A stretch of DNA of 64,000 nucleotides from contig NC_013441.1 in assembly GCF_000024785.1 (NCBI RefSeq), forward strand, positions 2,356,001-2,420,000, given 5' to 3'. This stretch comes from Gordonia bronchialis DSM 43247. Its GTDB lineage: Bacteria > Actinomycetota > Actinomycetes > Mycobacteriales > Mycobacteriaceae. Under the pieces are notes generated by a model. The model saw only the letters and a program-made list of their open reading frames with translations. It was not told the DNA's origin and did no database searches. Positions 46,874 to 56,328 of this stretch are shown here, piece by piece (within the stretch, counting starts at the first letter, position 1; every line of letters begins with the position of its first letter). A program made the position numbers and the translations under genes.

Positions 46874-47505
46874 GCCGACCCGAGTTCGGTCACGCCGACC
46901 GGCGGTAGTCCGGCCGCGGAACCCAGGACGTCGCAGAAGGCCTCCAGATGCGCACCGAGTCCGTCACCGGTGATCGCGGTCCACGAGGCGCGCAACTCGA
47001 GCTGATGGGCGCGGGGTGGGCCGGCGATGTCGCCGTAGCGCACCGAGGTGGTGGAGGTGACCGTGCCGCCGAGGGCCGTCACCTCGACCGGCGATCCGGC
47101 ATCGGGGGCCGTGGCCGTGGCTCCCACCGGCACGCCGAGGGCGTCGCTGAGCCAACTCCAGGCAACCTCGGGCAGCAGTGGGTCCATCGCCAGCGCGGCC
47201 TCCACCTCGGCCTGAATGTAGGCGACCAGCCGCATCGTGCCGTTCCACGCGTCCTGCCCGGCCGGATCGTGCAGCAGGATCAACCGCCCGAAGGCACTGC
47301 CCTGGGCGTCATCGGGGACCTCGGCCGCCGGGTCCAGATCGTCGGCCGGGCGCACCTCTGCGCCCACCGCGTAGCTGTACGGGGCGAGGCGTTGCGGCGG
47401 ACGGATGGGGCCGACCTCGATCTCGCGGCGGATCCGGGCGGCATGCAGCGACTCGACCGCGGCGCGGAAATCAGCAGGCTCGCTCGGAGCTCCCGAAGAA
47501 GTCAC
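46870..47505 (-). CDS. DUF3000 family protein
   Basis: A 211-residue actinobacterial protein (Rv2680 type). Conserved parts are FRAAVESLHAARIRREIEVG, PPQRLAPYSYAVGAEVRP, GRLILLHDPAGQDAWNGTMR and EVAWSWLSDALGV. It is always found upstream of the RNase D-like gene, suggesting a linked role in RNA processing. The GTG at 47505 gives the usual family length. The frame is open to 47724, but that stretch reads as low-quality Arg/Pro sequence and overlaps hemE. Function unknown. Confidence 0.88.
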   Translation of the reverse strand: MTSSGAPSEPADFRAAVESLHAARIRREIEVGPIRPPQRLAPYSYAVGAEVRPADDLDPAAEVPDDAQGSAFGRLILLHDPAGQDAWNGTMRLVAYIQAEVEAALAMDPLLPEVAWSWLSDALGVPVGATATAPDAGSPVEVTALGGTVTSTTSVRYGDIAGPPRAHQLELRASWTAITGDGLGAHLEAFCDVLGSAAGLPPVGVTELGSA

Positions 47506-47663
47506 CCCTCGACGGTAGGTCGACGGTGGCGGTGGACGGCGGAGGCGCGCCGCACACCCCCGGGTACGGACCGCGAAGCCCCCGCCGGGTGGCGGTCGTG
47601 ACCACCGGCGATGGTGACCACCGGCGATGGTGACGGGCGGCCGACATGGCAGAGTGAACGGTG

Positions 47664-48728
47664 ATGTCCAACGCACCTCGTCTCCGGGCCGATCGATCAC
47701 ACCTGCCGCTGATCGCGGCCGCAACCGGCGCCACGCCGTCGCGGCGACCCGTCTGGTTCATGCGGCAGGCCGGACGCTCCCTGCCGGAATACCGGGCGAT
47801 CCGTGCCGAACACGGCATGCTCGAATCCTGTTTCGACGCCGAGATGGTCTGCGAGATCACCATGCAGCCGGTCCGGCGCCACGACGTGGATGCCGCGATC
47901 CTGTTCTCCGACATCGTCGTACCACTGAAGGCCGCCGGCGTCGACCTCGACATCGTGGCCGGCACCGGACCGGTCATCGCCGAACCGATCCGCACCGAAG
48001 CCGACGTGACACGCCTTCCTCGGCTGGCACCCGAGGCGGTCGGGGCGGTGGCCCGGGCCGTCGAACTCATCCTCGCCGAACTCGGCGGCGACACCGCGCT
48101 GATCGGGTTCGCCGGCGCCCCGTTCACCCTGGCGTCGTATCTGATCGAGGGCGGACCGAGCCGCAATTACGAGCGGACCAAGGCGATGATGCACGGCGCG
48201 CCCGTGGTGTGGAACGAGCTGATGGGGCGGCTCGCCGACATCACCATCGCCTTCCTGCGCGTGCAACTCGACGCCGGCGTCGACGCCATCCAGCTCTTCG
48301 ACTCCTGGGCGGGCATGCTCTCGGCCGCCGACTACGCCCGATTCGTCGCGCCGCACAGTTCCCGGGTGCTGGCCGAAGTTGCCGAATACGGTGTTCCGCG
48401 AATTCATTTCGGCGTCGGGACCGGCGAGTTGCTGGCGCCGATGGCGCATGCCGGTGCCGATGTCATCGGCGTCGACTGGCGGGTGCCGCTCGACGAGGCG
48501 GCCCGGCGGGTCGGGCCTGGAAAAGCGGTGCAGGGCAACCTGGATCCGACGATGCTCTTCGCCGGAGACGATGTGGTGGACCGGGAGATCCGGCGGGTCG
48601 TCGACGACGGCGACCGCGCCATCGCCGAAGGCGCCGTCGGGCACATCTTCAACCTCGGACACGGGGTGCTGCCGGGCACCGATCCCGACGTCCTGACCCG
48701 GGCGGTCGATCTCATTCACCGTCTGTGA
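47664..48728 (+). CDS. hemE: Uroporphyrinogen decarboxylase
   Basis: HemE removes four acetate carboxyls from uroporphyrinogen III to give coproporphyrinogen III. The 354-residue product has the signature [16 protein letters not shown], the catalytic Asp in [11 protein letters not shown], and the second signature [17 protein letters not shown]. The start is ambiguous between the GTG at 47661 and the ATG at 47664. It overlaps cgoX by one base (TGATG). It begins the hemE-cgoX-chdC run, the coproporphyrin-dependent haem pathway of Actinobacteria and Firmicutes. Confidence 0.97.
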   Translation: MSNAPRLRADRSHLPLIAAATGATPSRRPVWFMRQAGRSLPEYRAIRAEHGMLESCFDAEMVCEITMQPVRRHDVDAAILFSDIVVPLKAAGVDLDIVAGTGPVIAEPIRTEADVTRLPRLAPEAVGAVARAVELILAELGGDTALIGFAGAPFTLASYLIEGGPSRNYERTKAMMHGAPVVWNELMGRLADITIAFLRVQLDAGVDAIQLFDSWAGMLSAADYARFVAPHSSRVLAEVAEYGVPRIHFGVGTGELLAPMAHAGADVIGVDWRVPLDEAARRVGPGKAVQGNLDPTMLFAGDDVVDREIRRVVDDGDRAIAEGAVGHIFNLGHGVLPGTDPDVLTRAVDLIHRL

Positions 48729-50155
48729 TGTCGCGGCCGGTGATGTCGCGGCGGATTCGGGTTGCGGTGGTCGGCGGCGGGATCTCGGGACTGACCGCCG
48801 CGTTCCGTCTTCGCCAGGCGCTCGGATCCGACGCACAGATCGACGTCGTCGAATCGAGTGACCGGCTCGGTGGCGTCCTGCGCACCGTCGACGTGGGCGG
48901 GCGGGCGGTGGACGTGGGCGCTGAGGCGTTCATCGTGCGACGTCCCGAGGCGCTCGCGTTGATCGACGAGCTGGGCCTGGCCGATGACGTGGTGTCGCCG
49001 TCGGGAGCCCGCCCGGCGATCTGGTCCGGCGCGGGACTGCACCCACTGCCCGCGCCCGCCTTGATGGGTATTCCCGCGTCACCCGAACCCGTTGCCGGAC
49101 TTGTCGATTCCGACGATCTCGACAGGCTGGCCGGTGAAGCTGACCGCCCGCTGAACTGGTCGGTGACGCAGAATCCGACGGTCGGGGACCTGGTGGCCGA
49201 CCGGTTCGGTCCATCGGTGGTGGCACGCAGTGTGGACCCGATGCTGGGCGGTGTCTACTCCAGCCTGGCCGCCGACATCGGGCTGCGAGAGGCGATCCCC
49301 GCCCTCGCCGCGCGACTCGACGGCGGCTCGCCGTCACTGACCGCGGCGGTGCGGTCGGTCATCGACTCCGGTGCCGGTGCGTCGGGTCCGGTGTTCGGCA
49401 CGCTGATCGGCGGCTATCGGAGACTGCTCGACGCGCTGACGGCGGCGGCAGCGGTGACCCCCGCGTTGGCCCGCGCGGTCGTCACCCTGGGTTCCGGCGC
49501 CGACGGGTGGACACTCGGGTTCGGTGACGGCGGATCGGCCGACTACGACGGCGTCGTGCTGGCGGTTCCGGCACCGGTCGCCGGAGAACTGCTCACCGAA
49601 TCCGCGCCGGCGATCGGCGAGGCACTCGTCGCGGTGCCGCGCGCGTCGTCGGTGGTGGTGTCAATCGCCCTGGAACCCGGCACGCGCCTGCCCGATCACT
49701 CTGGAGTTCTCGTGGCCACCGGAGAAACCCTGCGCGCCAAGGCATTCACCTTCAGCTCTCGTAAGTGGCCGCATCTCGCGGGCGACGACGAGCCGGTGTC
49801 GGTGCGGGCATCGTTCGGCCGCCATGGCGCACCGGTCCCCGACGAGGACGACGAACCCGGCGTCGGGGAACGGCTGGTGGCCGACGCGCTCGCCGACCTC
49901 GACGCGGTGTGTGCGGCGGCCGGGGTGAACGCGGTGTCGGCACGGGTCGTCGACTCGTATGTCCAGCGCTGGCCCGGTGGCCTGCCCGTCTACGGGCCGG
50001 GTCACCTCGCGGCGATGGCCAGGGTCGATGCGCACCGGCCGCCCCGTCTGGCCCTGGCCGGCTCGGCCTACGCCGGTGTCGGCGTGCCCGCCTGCATCGG
50101 GCGGGCCGGTCGGGCGGCGGCGGCGGTGGTCGCCGATCTCACACCCGAGACCTGA
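48728..50155 (+). CDS. cgoX: Coproporphyrinogen III oxidase (HemY/HemG type)
   Basis: A 475-residue FAD-dependent amine-oxidase-fold protein, formerly named protoporphyrinogen oxidase. In this pathway it oxidises coproporphyrinogen III to coproporphyrin III. The FAD dinucleotide motif is [17 protein letters not shown], GGxL-type [13 protein letters not shown] follows, and the C-terminal FAD motif is [20 protein letters not shown]. The ATG at 48728 is one base into the hemE stop; an in-frame ATG at 48743 is alternative. It is followed within 29 bp by chdC, which confirms the coproporphyrin route. Confidence 0.96.
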   Translation: MSRPVMSRRIRVAVVGGGISGLTAAFRLRQALGSDAQIDVVESSDRLGGVLRTVDVGGRAVDVGAEAFIVRRPEALALIDELGLADDVVSPSGARPAIWSGAGLHPLPAPALMGIPASPEPVAGLVDSDDLDRLAGEADRPLNWSVTQNPTVGDLVADRFGPSVVARSVDPMLGGVYSSLAADIGLREAIPALAARLDGGSPSLTAAVRSVIDSGAGASGPVFGTLIGGYRRLLDALTAAAAVTPALARAVVTLGSGADGWTLGFGDGGSADYDGVVLAVPAPVAGELLTESAPAIGEALVAVPRASSVVVSIALEPGTRLPDHSGVLVATGETLRAKAFTFSSRKWPHLAGDDEPVSVRASFGRHGAPVPDEDDEPGVGERLVADALADLDAVCAAAGVNAVSARVVDSYVQRWPGGLPVYGPGHLAAMARVDAHRPPRLALAGSAYAGVGVPACIGRAGRAAAAVVADLTPET

Positions 50156-50184
50156 CTGACCGTCCGGGTCGCTCCGGTGGCACC

Positions 50185-50889
50185 ATGACTGTCATGAGCC
50201 GATTGGACTACGCAGAACTCAACTCCACCATTCGCTACCTGATGTTCTCGGTGTTCGCTGTCCGGCCGGGCGAGCTGCCCGCCGACCGTGACCAGGTCAA
50301 ATCGGACGCCGCCGACTTCTTCAAGACACTCGAGGACAGCGGCGTGGTGGTGCGCGGCGTCTACGACGTGTCGGGGCTGCGTGCCGATGCGGACTTCATG
50401 ATCTGGTGGCACGCGGAGAAGATCGAGGAACTCCAAGCCGCGTACGCCCGCTTCCGGCGGGAGACCGTGGTTGGCCGGGCGTCCGACGCCGTGTGGAGCA
50501 ACGTCGCCCTGCATCGGCCCGCCGAGTTCAACAAGAGTCACATCCCGGCGTTCCTGGCCGGTGAGGAGCCGGGCAACTACATCTGCGTCTACCCGTTCGT
50601 GCGGTCCTACGACTGGTACCTGCTGCCCGACGAGGAACGCCGCAAGATGCTCGCCGACCACGGGAAGGCCGCCCGCGAGTACAAGGACGTCCGGGCCAAC
50701 ACCGTCGCATCGTTCGCCCTCGGCGACTACGAATGGCTGCTCGCCTTCGAGGCCCCGGAACTGCACCGGATCGTCGACCTGATGCGCGATCTGCGGGCCA
50801 CCGAAGCGCGTCGTCACGTACGCGAGGAGACGCCGTTCTTCACCGGCCCACGCGTTGAGGTCGACGCCCTCATCGACGCCTTACCGTGA
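50185..50889 (+). CDS. chdC: Coproheme decarboxylase (HemQ)
   Basis: ChdC decarboxylates two propionates of coproheme to give haem b, the last step of the pathway. The 234-residue protein has the chlorite-dismutase-like fold. The active-site Tyr region is [17 protein letters not shown], and [12 protein letters not shown] holds the proximal His candidate. The ATG at 50185 lies after GGTGG; a second in-frame ATG at 50194 begins MSRLDYAEL. The stop overlaps the GTG of the next gene. It matches Rv2676c. Confidence 0.96.
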   Translation: MTVMSRLDYAELNSTIRYLMFSVFAVRPGELPADRDQVKSDAADFFKTLEDSGVVVRGVYDVSGLRADADFMIWWHAEKIEELQAAYARFRRETVVGRASDAVWSNVALHRPAEFNKSHIPAFLAGEEPGNYICVYPFVRSYDWYLLPDEERRKMLADHGKAAREYKDVRANTVASFALGDYEWLLAFEAPELHRIVDLMRDLRATEARRHVREETPFFTGPRVEVDALIDALP

Positions 50890-51743
50890 CGGCGCTCGGT
50901 CGCCAGCGGCGGGGCGCCGCGATCGGAGTGCTCGGGCTGGCCGCCGGCTTGGCGGTGGGCGCCTGCGCGATCTCGGTGGACGGAACCCCGGTGGCCGCCC
51001 CCGACCCGCCGGTTCGCACGGTGGCGTGCGACTACCAGGTGGCTCCCAACGCCTTCGACAGCCTGCCGACCACGGTTCCGCCGTCGGTCCCGGCCGACCA
51101 GCGCGACGCATATCTGCGGTACATGGCGTCACTGCGGGCAGGTGCGTCCAAGCAGCGAAGCGCGCCGCAACCGGCGCCTCGGCAACCCGAGACCGGGCGG
51201 GTCACCGTCACGCTGACCACCAGTCAGGGCACGATCCCGATCACCGTCGAACACACCGGTGCGCCGTGTAACGCCGGAGCCGTCCTCTCGCTCGCCCACA
51301 GCGGCTACTACGACAACACCGACTGTCACCGGCTGACAGCGGCCCCCGCCCTGAAGGTGCTCCAGTGCGGCGATCCGACCGGGACCGGTATCGGCGGCCC
51401 CGGATGGAACAGCCCCGACGAGTTCCCGACCGATCTGCGCCCGAGCGGTCCACCGGACCCGTACACCGGGCTGCAGGCGGTCACCTACCCGCGTGGCGTC
51501 GTGGCCGTCGCCAACAGCAACTCCTCGGGAAGGACACACACCGGTGATGCACAGTTCTTCATCGTGTACGGGGACAGTCAGATCGCGGCCAACTATGCGG
51601 TGATCGGCAGCGTCGATACGGCCGGTCTGGGGGTGGTCGACCGCGTGGCCGCGGGCGGAATCGCACCCGACTTGCCGACCGAGACGCTGCAGGACGGAAC
51701 CCCGAAGGTGAGGCTGTCGATCACCTCCGCCACGGTCAGCTGA
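50886..51743 (+). CDS. Cyclophilin-type peptidyl-prolyl isomerase, lipoprotein
   Basis: A 285-residue exported cyclophilin. A signal peptide ends in the lipobox VGAC (Cys27), followed by a Pro-rich linker and the isomerase domain (about 105-283). That domain has [46 protein letters not shown] and [15 protein letters not shown]. The usual catalytic Arg after F-H is kept in DCHRL. Its GTG overlaps chdC by GTGA, so it is translated with the haem genes, an arrangement that differs from Rv2675c as I recall it. Probably folds secreted proteins. Confidence 0.88.
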   Translation: MTALGRQRRGAAIGVLGLAAGLAVGACAISVDGTPVAAPDPPVRTVACDYQVAPNAFDSLPTTVPPSVPADQRDAYLRYMASLRAGASKQRSAPQPAPRQPETGRVTVTLTTSQGTIPITVEHTGAPCNAGAVLSLAHSGYYDNTDCHRLTAAPALKVLQCGDPTGTGIGGPGWNSPDEFPTDLRPSGPPDPYTGLQAVTYPRGVVAVANSNSSGRTHTGDAQFFIVYGDSQIAANYAVIGSVDTAGLGVVDRVAAGGIAPDLPTETLQDGTPKVRLSITSATVS

Positions 51744-51770
51744 CGCCGAGAGTGGGAGTGGCGCAACAGT

Positions 51771-52202
51771 TCAGGCGTCTGGCGGACCGGCCGGCTCCAG
51801 CGTGAGACTGATGGAGTTGATGCAGTAGCGGAGGTCGGTCGGGGTGTCGTAGCCCTCCCCGGCGAAGACGTGGCCCAGGTGGCTGCCGCAGTTGGCGCAC
51901 AGCACCTCGGTACGGCGCATGCCCATCGAGTCGTCGGCGCGTTCGACGACGGCATCGCCGGCCAGCGGGGAGAAGAACGACGGCCATCCGCAATGCGACT
52001 CGAATTTCTGTTCGCTGCGGAACAATTCGGCGTCGCATGCCCGGCAGCGGTACACCCCGATGGTGGTGGTGTCGGTGTACTCGCCGGTGAACGGCGCCTC
52101 GGTACCGGCTTGGCGCAGCACCCGGTATTCCGCGGGCGTCAGTCGTTCCTTCCACTGCTCGTCGGTCAGGTCGGCGAGTTCGGCACGGTTGTCAGAGGTC
52201 AT
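51771..52202 (-). CDS. msrB: Methionine-R-sulfoxide reductase
   Basis: MsrB reduces the R isomer of methionine sulfoxide in proteins, using thioredoxin. The 143-residue product has structural zinc cysteines 53, 56, 102 and 105 (YRCRACD, CANCGSHLGH) and the catalytic Cys127 in RYCINSISL. Cys71 in SHCGWPSF is a candidate for recycling. The ATG at 52202 begins MTSDNRAELA. It lies between the opposite-strand isomerase and aftC and matches Rv2674. Confidence 0.97.
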   Translation of the reverse strand: MTSDNRAELADLTDEQWKERLTPAEYRVLRQAGTEAPFTGEYTDTTTIGVYRCRACDAELFRSEQKFESHCGWPSFFSPLAGDAVVERADDSMGMRRTEVLCANCGSHLGHVFAGEGYDTPTDLRYCINSISLTLEPAGPPDA

Positions 52203-52253
52203 GTTCCCCACGGTAGCGATCCTGTCCGGCAGAGTGCCACGGCCGGGTCGGGC

Positions 52254-53513
52254 TCAGCCGGTCGTCGCGGTCCTGTTCACCGCCGTCGGCTCGTCGGAGG
52301 CCGGTGTGGGGCGCGGTGCCGTCGGCTCGGCGTTCGTTGTCGTCGAGCGGATGTCGAGGTAGCGGAACAACAGCGAACAGAACACTGCGATCATCAGCAG
52401 CGACCAGCCCCAGGTGACCTTCCCGTACTCGAGGATCCAGCCGAGGGCGTTCCAGCGTTCGGAGTAGAAGCTGTCGAAGGCCATGCATCCGTAGACGCCG
52501 AGCCACGCCGGCCAGTTCCGCATCGGCGAACCGGGCAGCACCACCGACATCAGCAGCGGGAACAGCAGCATCGAGTAGTAACCCTGACCAAGCGATCCCA
52601 CCAGGAAGGTGGTCACCAGCAACACACCCGACGATGTGCTGAGCCACAACAGTTCGTTGGTCGTCCGGTAGTAGCGGTAGAGGAACCACAGCGAGAACAC
52701 GGCCATCGCCACGAACGCGACGCGCAGCAGGACGACGAGCCATGGTGCGACGCCGAAGTACGCGCCGTTACCGGCGATCGACGAGTTGTAGTAATCGCGG
52801 GCCTCGAACAGGTAGGGCGCGGTCTTGGTGACAAAGTCCATGGCGTCGACGCCGATGGGCCAGGCGACCGCCATGAGCGCCGCCGGGATGGCGATCGCGG
52901 TGATGAGGACCTTCCACTGCCGATTCAGCAGGGCGAGCAACAACAACGGCGCCAGCACCGGTTTGACCGCGAGGGTCAGACCCAGCGGAACCCCCGCCCA
53001 CAGGTCGTGGCGGCGGATCATCAGCATCATGAACGCGAGCATGCCGAGCAGGACGAAGGCGTTGAAGTTCGTGAAGATCAGCGTGTTGGCCACCGTCTCG
53101 GTGCTGAAGAAGACGAACAGCACCGTCGGGAACACCCAACTACCCGCCGAATACCCGAACATCCTGGTCAGCAGGTAGGCGCATCCGACCAGCGCGATGG
53201 CGCTCACCGCGATGAACAGCCAGCGCGCACGCTCGTAGTCGAGCACCGCGACCGGCGCCATCAGCAGCGTCCCTGACGGCGGGTACAGGTAGTGCGGGCT
53301 GACCGTGGAGTAGTTCTCCCCGTAGACGGGCAGATTGTTCAGGAAATTGAAGGCAGCGGCGTACACCGGTTTGAAATCGTCGGTGCGGGACCCGTTGACG
53401 CCGAGAATCAGTGCGCGCTGGATGACCATCATCACGCTGATCGGCCACAGGATCATCGGGACGATCCGCTGCACGCTCACCTGCGGGTAGAGATACCTGT
53501 CGAGATTGGCCAC
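52254..53513 (-). CDS. aftC: Arabinofuranosyltransferase AftC (GT-C/GT87, DUF2029)
   Basis: AftC adds alpha-1,3-arabinofuranosyl branches from decaprenyl-phospho-arabinose to cell-wall arabinan. The 419-residue product has about ten membrane helices. The catalytic acidic loop lies after the first helix: SRTDDFKPVYAAAFNFLNN (Asp pair) and NYSTVSPHYLYPPSGTLL. GLTLAVKPVLAPLLLLALL is also typical of DUF2029 enzymes. It sits at the position of Rv2673 (AftC). The start is the GTG at 53513. The hydrophilic Thr/Pro C-terminal tail is not conserved. Confidence 0.9.
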   Translation of the reverse strand: MANLDRYLYPQVSVQRIVPMILWPISVMMVIQRALILGVNGSRTDDFKPVYAAAFNFLNNLPVYGENYSTVSPHYLYPPSGTLLMAPVAVLDYERARWLFIAVSAIALVGCAYLLTRMFGYSAGSWVFPTVLFVFFSTETVANTLIFTNFNAFVLLGMLAFMMLMIRRHDLWAGVPLGLTLAVKPVLAPLLLLALLNRQWKVLITAIAIPAALMAVAWPIGVDAMDFVTKTAPYLFEARDYYNSSIAGNGAYFGVAPWLVVLLRVAFVAMAVFSLWFLYRYYRTTNELLWLSTSSGVLLVTTFLVGSLGQGYYSMLLFPLLMSVVLPGSPMRNWPAWLGVYGCMAFDSFYSERWNALGWILEYGKVTWGWSLLMIAVFCSLLFRYLDIRSTTTNAEPTAPRPTPASDEPTAVNRTATTG

Positions 53514-53572
53514 CCGCGAACCGTACTACGAACGCGATGCCCGATCGGGACAACCCCGGCCGACGGGCAGCG

Positions 53573-53749
53573 TCATGGGTGCGGGCGTTCGGCGTCGACG
53601 GATTCGTATCTGGACAGTCGGCGATACAGCTCGCGCATCGTGGCCTCGACATCGTCGAGGAACGAGTCGACATGGTCTTCGTTGTAACCCCGACGCCCCA
53701 TCGGGGGTTTGCCGAAGGCCACGTTGTGCACGTCGTCCGGTGTCAGCAT
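53573..53749 (-). CDS. Small DivIVA-domain protein
   Basis: A 58-residue protein made of the DivIVA N-terminal domain alone: [40 protein letters not shown] in two parts, [19 protein letters not shown] and [12 protein letters not shown]. In DivIVA/Wag31 this segment binds the membrane at cell poles. No long coiled coil follows, unlike Wag31. The ATG at 53749 is used; a GTG at 53767 would add six residues. It lies between aftC and a lipoprotein hydrolase on the same strand. A role in polar envelope growth is plausible but unproven. Confidence 0.8.
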   Translation of the reverse strand: MLTPDDVHNVAFGKPPMGRRGYNEDHVDSFLDDVEATMRELYRRLSRYESVDAERPHP

Positions 53750-53790
53750 CCGAGGATCATCCCACACACTCAACGCCAGGCCGACGGGGC

Positions 53791-55389
53791 TCAGGCGGGA
53801 CAACCGCGATCCGTCGGACCGGCCAGCGGGGTGGGCCCGAGGTACTCGGCAACTGTTTGTGCAGCACAGGAACTGCGTGCCAACACCGAGTATCCGATCC
53901 CTTCCCAGCCGACCGTCACCGGCGCGATGCCCGCGTTGAGGAACGTCGCGCGCAGGGCGCTGGCCCCGTTGCCACCGTTGATGGTGTCGTTGGTGCCGTT
54001 GAGCACCAGCGGCGGCGTCGGCAGCGAGCCGGGGGCGGCGGTCGGGTTTCCGGCTGCCCAGCCGTTGCACCTCATCAGGGACAGTGCGCTGTCGGTGCCG
54101 GTGAGCGGACTCTGTCGCGACCACGTATCGATGAGGGTGGGGATCTCGTTCTGCCCGACCGGTCCGTACACGTCGTTGCAGCGAGACACGAGTGCACCGT
54201 CACTGAGCCGCAGCGCGTCCGCGTCGTCGGCGAGTGCACTGAGCGCGCGGACGTCGCCCCGGTCAGCGGCGGTGATGGCCGACGCGATCGAGGTCAACGC
54301 GTCGGGCCGGTTGGGTGCGAGCGCCACCGCAGTGGTGATGGCGGCCAGCACCCGGGTGTCGGAGAGATTCGCGAGCCGACCCTGCGCGGCCTTGTCCATG
54401 AGGCGCGTCATCGTCGCCACACCGTCGGTGCCGAAGGTGCAGCCGGGCAGATTGGCGCACCGCTGCGCGAAGGTCTGCAGGCCCGCCTGGACACCCGTCG
54501 ACCGGGCGAGGCCGCGGTCGCGCGCGTTGGCGCCGAATGGGGTGGGCGTGTCGAGGACGACCCGACCCACATGCGCCGCGTGCAGCGAACTGTAGGCGAG
54601 CACCACGTCGGCGCCCTCACCGATCCCGATGAGCCCGAGGCGATCGACACCCCAGCGGTTGCGCAAGGTCTCGAGATCCGACGCGGCGAAGGCGATGGAG
54701 AAGTCGAGTTGATAGGGAGTCAGCGTCTCGGTGCACCCATCCGACGCCGACGACGCGTTGGTTGCCAACTCGGCGATCCGTGCGGCTGGTGATCGGCCGG
54801 CGGAGAGTCCGTTGTCGGCCATCGCGGCGCGTTCGGCCCGGGTCATGCAGTCGAGCGGATTGCTCTGCGGCAGACCGCGCCGGTCGACAGCAACGATCGG
54901 GTGCGAACGCAGCAACTCTCGTCCCTGATCGGAGGCCAGCAGGAGCAGTGCCCGCGACGACGGCATGTCGCTGCCGGTGGTCAGGGCGAGGGGAGCGGCG
55001 TCCGCGGGCGTCGCCGACGTGCGCACGCGGGTCGCGGCGACCGTCAGGGTCTCGTCGTCGGGTTGGGCCGGGTCGACGGGCGAGTCGAACTCGGCGCACT
55101 CCACGATTGCCCCGGGCGGTGCGGTCACACCGAAGCGCGCGGCCGTCGCCGAGCCGCACTCCCGCCACGCGAGGTCCTGACGCGGCGCGGTCAGCGCCGG
55201 TGGGGGCGGGGTAGCCGATGAGGACGTCGCCGGATTCTCACCGTGATCGCCCGACACCAGATCCGGACCGGGGTCGGGCCCGACGGCGCAGGCGGAGACG
55301 ATCAGCGTGGTGGTGAGCAGTCCGGCGCCGGCCATCGCCCGCATTCGACGCCCTGCCCACCGAATCCGGCCACCCCGCGCAACACGCAT
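53791..55389 (-). CDS. TAP-like alpha/beta-hydrolase lipoprotein lacking catalytic Ser and His
   Basis: A 532-residue exported protein (lipobox VSAC, Cys34) at the position of Rv2672. It has the fold of tripeptidyl-aminopeptidase-like hydrolases: a substrate region with [17 protein letters not shown], the elbow region, a lid, and a TAP-like C-terminal domain. The elbow GxSxG reads [11 protein letters not shown], with Gly257 in place of the nucleophile Ser. At the C-terminus the usual GHG/GHT-like His is replaced in [14 protein letters not shown]. The Asp in [11 protein letters not shown] remains. It is probably non-enzymatic and may bind peptides or wall components. Confidence 0.85.
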   Translation of the reverse strand: MRVARGGRIRWAGRRMRAMAGAGLLTTTLIVSACAVGPDPGPDLVSGDHGENPATSSSATPPPPALTAPRQDLAWRECGSATAARFGVTAPPGAIVECAEFDSPVDPAQPDDETLTVAATRVRTSATPADAAPLALTTGSDMPSSRALLLLASDQGRELLRSHPIVAVDRRGLPQSNPLDCMTRAERAAMADNGLSAGRSPAARIAELATNASSASDGCTETLTPYQLDFSIAFAASDLETLRNRWGVDRLGLIGIGEGADVVLAYSSLHAAHVGRVVLDTPTPFGANARDRGLARSTGVQAGLQTFAQRCANLPGCTFGTDGVATMTRLMDKAAQGRLANLSDTRVLAAITTAVALAPNRPDALTSIASAITAADRGDVRALSALADDADALRLSDGALVSRCNDVYGPVGQNEIPTLIDTWSRQSPLTGTDSALSLMRCNGWAAGNPTAAPGSLPTPPLVLNGTNDTINGGNGASALRATFLNAGIAPVTVGWEGIGYSVLARSSCAAQTVAEYLGPTPLAGPTDRGCPA

Positions 55390-55501
55390 GCCCGCGAGCT
55401 TAGTGGTAGCCGAGGAGTCGCCGTCCGCGGCGTTCGTCGTCCGGTGGGTTGGCCTCGGTCAGTAGGTCGTGACGTCCGGGGTCGGCTCACCCATCGTCGG
55501 C

Positions 55502-56293
55502 TCAGTGCGTCGTCGGTGCTGACCGGACCCAGCGGGAGAAGACGAATCCGTCGTCGTCGGTGAGGATCGTCTCCGCCCGCATGCTCCGCAGCACCCCGGG
55601 TCGACGGTCGTGCGCGATCCGGCCGGCGTCGCCGGACACCAGGTTCGGGCTGATGGTCAGACACATCTCGTCGACGAGATCCTCGGTGACCAGGGACCCG
55701 AGAAGTGTCGGTCCACCCTCGCAGAGGACACGGTGCCAGCCTCGTTCCGCGCATCGGTCGAGCACGATCGGGAGGTCTACGGTGTCCTCGCCGCAGTCGA
55801 TCAGGGTAGCGCCCGCGTCGACGAGCGACTGCCGGTTCTCCCGGGGTGCATCACGGCAGGTGAACACCACCGTGTCGGGATTGCCGAGCGGCGGATAGCC
55901 GATGGGGAACGCGAGTGTGCGGGAGACCAGCGCCAGGGCGGGCGCAGGTGTTTGCTCGGCACGTCGGCGATCGCCGGCGAACACGGGGTATTCGGCCGGC
56001 TGACCGTAGTCTTCGACGGTCGCGGTGCGGGCACCGACCAGTACCACGTCGGCGAGTGCGCGCAGGACGTGAAAAAGTGCGTGGTCGCCGGGCCCGGCCA
56101 GTTCGGCCGAACGCCCGTTGTGCGTCACCGCGCCGTCGATGGAGGACACGAAGTTGGCTCGCACATACGGCCTGGTCAGGCAGGGTGGTGAGGTGGGCTT
56201 CGGCGGGTAGGCATAGGTCTGCGCAAGCCACCGGAGGGTCGCGGCGTCATCCGTACCGGATGTGACCTGGGTCGCTTTCTGCAGGTGGTACAT
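55502..56293 (-). CDS. RibD C-terminal-domain reductase
   Basis: A 263-residue protein of the RibD-C/dihydrofolate-reductase-like family. Typical segments are ANFVSSIDGAVTHNGRSAEL, HVLRALADVVLVGARTA, VLCEGGPTLLGSLV and LTISPNLVSGD. The N-terminal deaminase domain of full RibD is absent. The M. tuberculosis relative Rv2671 was described as an alternative dihydrofolate reductase, so folate or flavin substrates are both possible. The ATG at 56293 follows GAGGGAG. It begins 35 bp from the divergent zapE. Confidence 0.9.
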   Translation of the reverse strand: MYHLQKATQVTSGTDDAATLRWLAQTYAYPPKPTSPPCLTRPYVRANFVSSIDGAVTHNGRSAELAGPGDHALFHVLRALADVVLVGARTATVEDYGQPAEYPVFAGDRRRAEQTPAPALALVSRTLAFPIGYPPLGNPDTVVFTCRDAPRENRQSLVDAGATLIDCGEDTVDLPIVLDRCAERGWHRVLCEGGPTLLGSLVTEDLVDEMCLTISPNLVSGDAGRIAHDRRPGVLRSMRAETILTDDDGFVFSRWVRSAPTTH

Positions 56294-56328
56294 GACTCCC
56301 TCATCGAACACATGGCTAGGCTCCCCAT

